Origin: Linnemannia hyalina
Taxonomy: Eukaryota > Mortierellomycota > Mortierellomycetes > Mortierellales > Mortierellaceae
DNA: 64,000 nucleotides
NCBI GenBank assembly: GCA_019671135.1
Contig: JAHRHY010000011.1
Location: forward strand, 1,240,001 to 1,304,000
Reading direction: 5' to 3'
Position numbers and translations under genes: made by a program
Shown here: positions 62,601-64,000 of the stretch, one piece after another
How positions within the stretch are numbered: the first letter of the stretch is position 1
Layout: every line of letters begins with the position of its first letter
The notes under the pieces: generated by a model
Told to the model about the DNA's origin: nothing
Database searches by the model: none
Seen by the model: the letters and a program-made list of their open reading frames with translations, nothing else

Positions 62601-64000
62601 TCCTAGATGTCAAGACAAGACTATCAACCAACGCCGCACGCAACTCACGTCATGTTTTTCTTTCTTTTGAGGCGAAGGATCAGACCTGGTCTTCAAGACT
62701 AGAACATAAGAATAACAGGGTCAGTTACTCTGCTCTTGGTTGGATTGTGGTGCTGCATCCATTCAATCCACTCGTATATTCTTCACCCACAAACACAATC
62801 GAAAAGAGGAGGTACGAGAGTGTTTTGGGAGGAATGGATTGGCCAAAACAAAGTCTATGGACTGTTCGTGAATGAATGGACGAGACAATTGACAAGGTGT
62901 GGCAGGGAGAAGTGAGGGGAGGGGGGGAAGGTGCTGAGTTATTGTTGACTACAGTGTTGCCAAAGATACAAGGACACACACCACATACATACTCAGGGCA
63001 TCCAAGAACTTTTTTCGGGGGTCAGGGGAAAAGTGAGCCGCCATTTCCCCTGTTCGCGATCGACAGGGGAAAGAAGGGGAGAACGAGAGAGTGCGAAAGG
63101 GATACACGCTTTTAGGTATGGTGTGGGTCGACAACATAAAACATAAAAAAAATAGGGAGCATGGACTGGAACATGAAATGCAGAGTTCGACAAGCGTGGG
63201 TTGGGGCGTGGTACCGTACCATGTATGTCGATGAGTTAAGGTCAAACTTTTTATGATGTAGGTTGGGGAAAGAGAAGAGGTCTGTTTGTTCGTCACTGAG
63301 GACAGGGGGGCGAATGCGAATGCGAAGTGCGAATGAATGAGAGGGTACAAGTAGGGTAGGTACATCCAGAGGAGTACGCGGCAGAGGCAATCATGACTCT
63401 AAAACACACCGTGACGAGTGAACAGTCGCAACAACGAGGGTAGGGAGCACAAAAAGAAAGAAGGAAAAAACCTCATCTGCTTTTTCGTTGGCGTCAGTCC
63501 ATTCTCTTGTTCCCATCGTTAACTTTCTTTTTTGTCATGTTCACAGCGGCATTCCACATTCAGTAACGAAAAAAAAAAAAAAAAAAATTAAAGAAAAAAA
63601 AAAGAGTCAGTGAAAATGAGAGAGGAGGAAGGGAGGAGACAGGGGTCCGACTTTTCCCATTTTTTCATTATTACATTTTTCGACTCATAGCCCTTTTTTC
63701 TTCCCTTGACCCTTCTGTTACTCTACCTTTGTTTGTTGCTTAGCCTTGGAAAGTGCTTTGTTGTGAGTACCCGACAGGTACATATTGAATATTAATTGAT
63801 TCTCTAAATATTACTCTTTTTTTCATATTACCGTCATCCCTCCAACCATCGGCGAATTGAGATCCAACAACAGGTTTGACTGTCGATCATTCACGCATTT
63901 TTGTTGTTGTTTTGGATGGGCATAGTTCGACAAAAAATAAACCATTGTGCACACGCCGTTGCCTGTCCTCTTCTCGTTGTTAACCGTTCACTTCGTTGTT
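56672..64000. other. gene desert, 7.3 kb
   Basis: No gene could be supported on either strand. From 56800 to about 60850 the plus strand is purine-rich, so the minus strand looks like one very long C/T-rich leader of the Myb/SANT-like gene. At about 60880-60960 the bias flips to C/T-rich on plus until about 61550. From 61560 to 63600 it is again mostly purine-rich. Long open frames here (for example 61556-62245 minus) are products of this bias and resemble no family. Homopolymer A/T runs occur near 61070, 61585 and 63569-63602. The right edge may approach another gene outside the window. Confidence 0.45.
56729..56742. repeat. poly-G tract, 14 nt
   Basis: 14 uninterrupted G on the plus strand (poly-C on the sense strand), about 58 bp upstream of the assigned start codon of the Myb/SANT-like gene. 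Confidence 0.9.

Overview
The window is eukaryotic nuclear DNA from a filamentous fungus. Genes are interrupted by short introns (mostly 60-200 nt) with GTAAGT/GTATGT-type donors and YAG acceptors. Gene leaders are C/T-rich on the sense strand, polyadenylation signals are visible, and many proteins carry long Gln, Asn, His, Ser or Thr runs. An early-diverging lineage such as Mortierellomycota/Mucoromycota is my inference, from an ATG16 with an animal-type WD40 propeller, a NAPE-PLD and the low-complexity style; nothing here proves it. No transposon, CRISPR array, rRNA or tRNA gene could be supported.

Layout. 1-12.9 kb: coiled-coil protein (+, may be cut by the window edge), Ser/His-rich protein (-), ATG16 (+), and an intronless 986-aa Ser/Thr/Pro-rich protein (-). 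13-16.4 kb: no gene seen. 16.4-23.1 kb: single-pass membrane protein with a PPxY motif (+), rolling-stone-like multispan membrane protein (+), and HAP2/NF-YA (-). 23.1-26.9 kb: gene-free. 26.9-35.9 kb: poly-Q/poly-N protein (+), EMC8/9 (+), a very large Cks protein (+), and cytosolic aspartate aminotransferase (-). 37.7-39.0 kb: a Ser/Thr kinase pseudogene with three in-frame stops and a frameshift (-). 41.5-51.3 kb: small Cys-motif protein (+), NAPE-PLD/Fmp30-type phospholipase (-), divergent from a sphingosine-1-phosphate phosphatase (+), then a TBC-domain protein (+). 51.9-56.7 kb: 1090-aa putative DNA-binding protein with two tandem Myb/SANT-like repeats (-). 56.7-64 kb: 7.3 kb without a convincing gene.

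The genes are ordinary housekeeping and regulatory loci: autophagy, CCAAT-binding transcription, ER membrane insertion, CDK accessory factor, amino-acid metabolism, lipid signalling and Rab control. They are not a cluster. The one functional pairing suggested by position is NAPE-PLD and S1P phosphatase, two lipid-signalling hydrolases that share an 800-bp divergent intergenic region. The most unusual items are the oversized Cks protein with an altered anion pocket, the tandem-repeat DNA-binding candidate beside a gene desert, the kinase pseudogene, and a dense cluster of TGACAG/CTGTCA sites upstream of the gene at 41.5 kb.

Splice models were built by hand from phase-consistent GT-AG junctions and protein-family continuity. 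They are strong for the conserved families and weaker for the low-complexity proteins.
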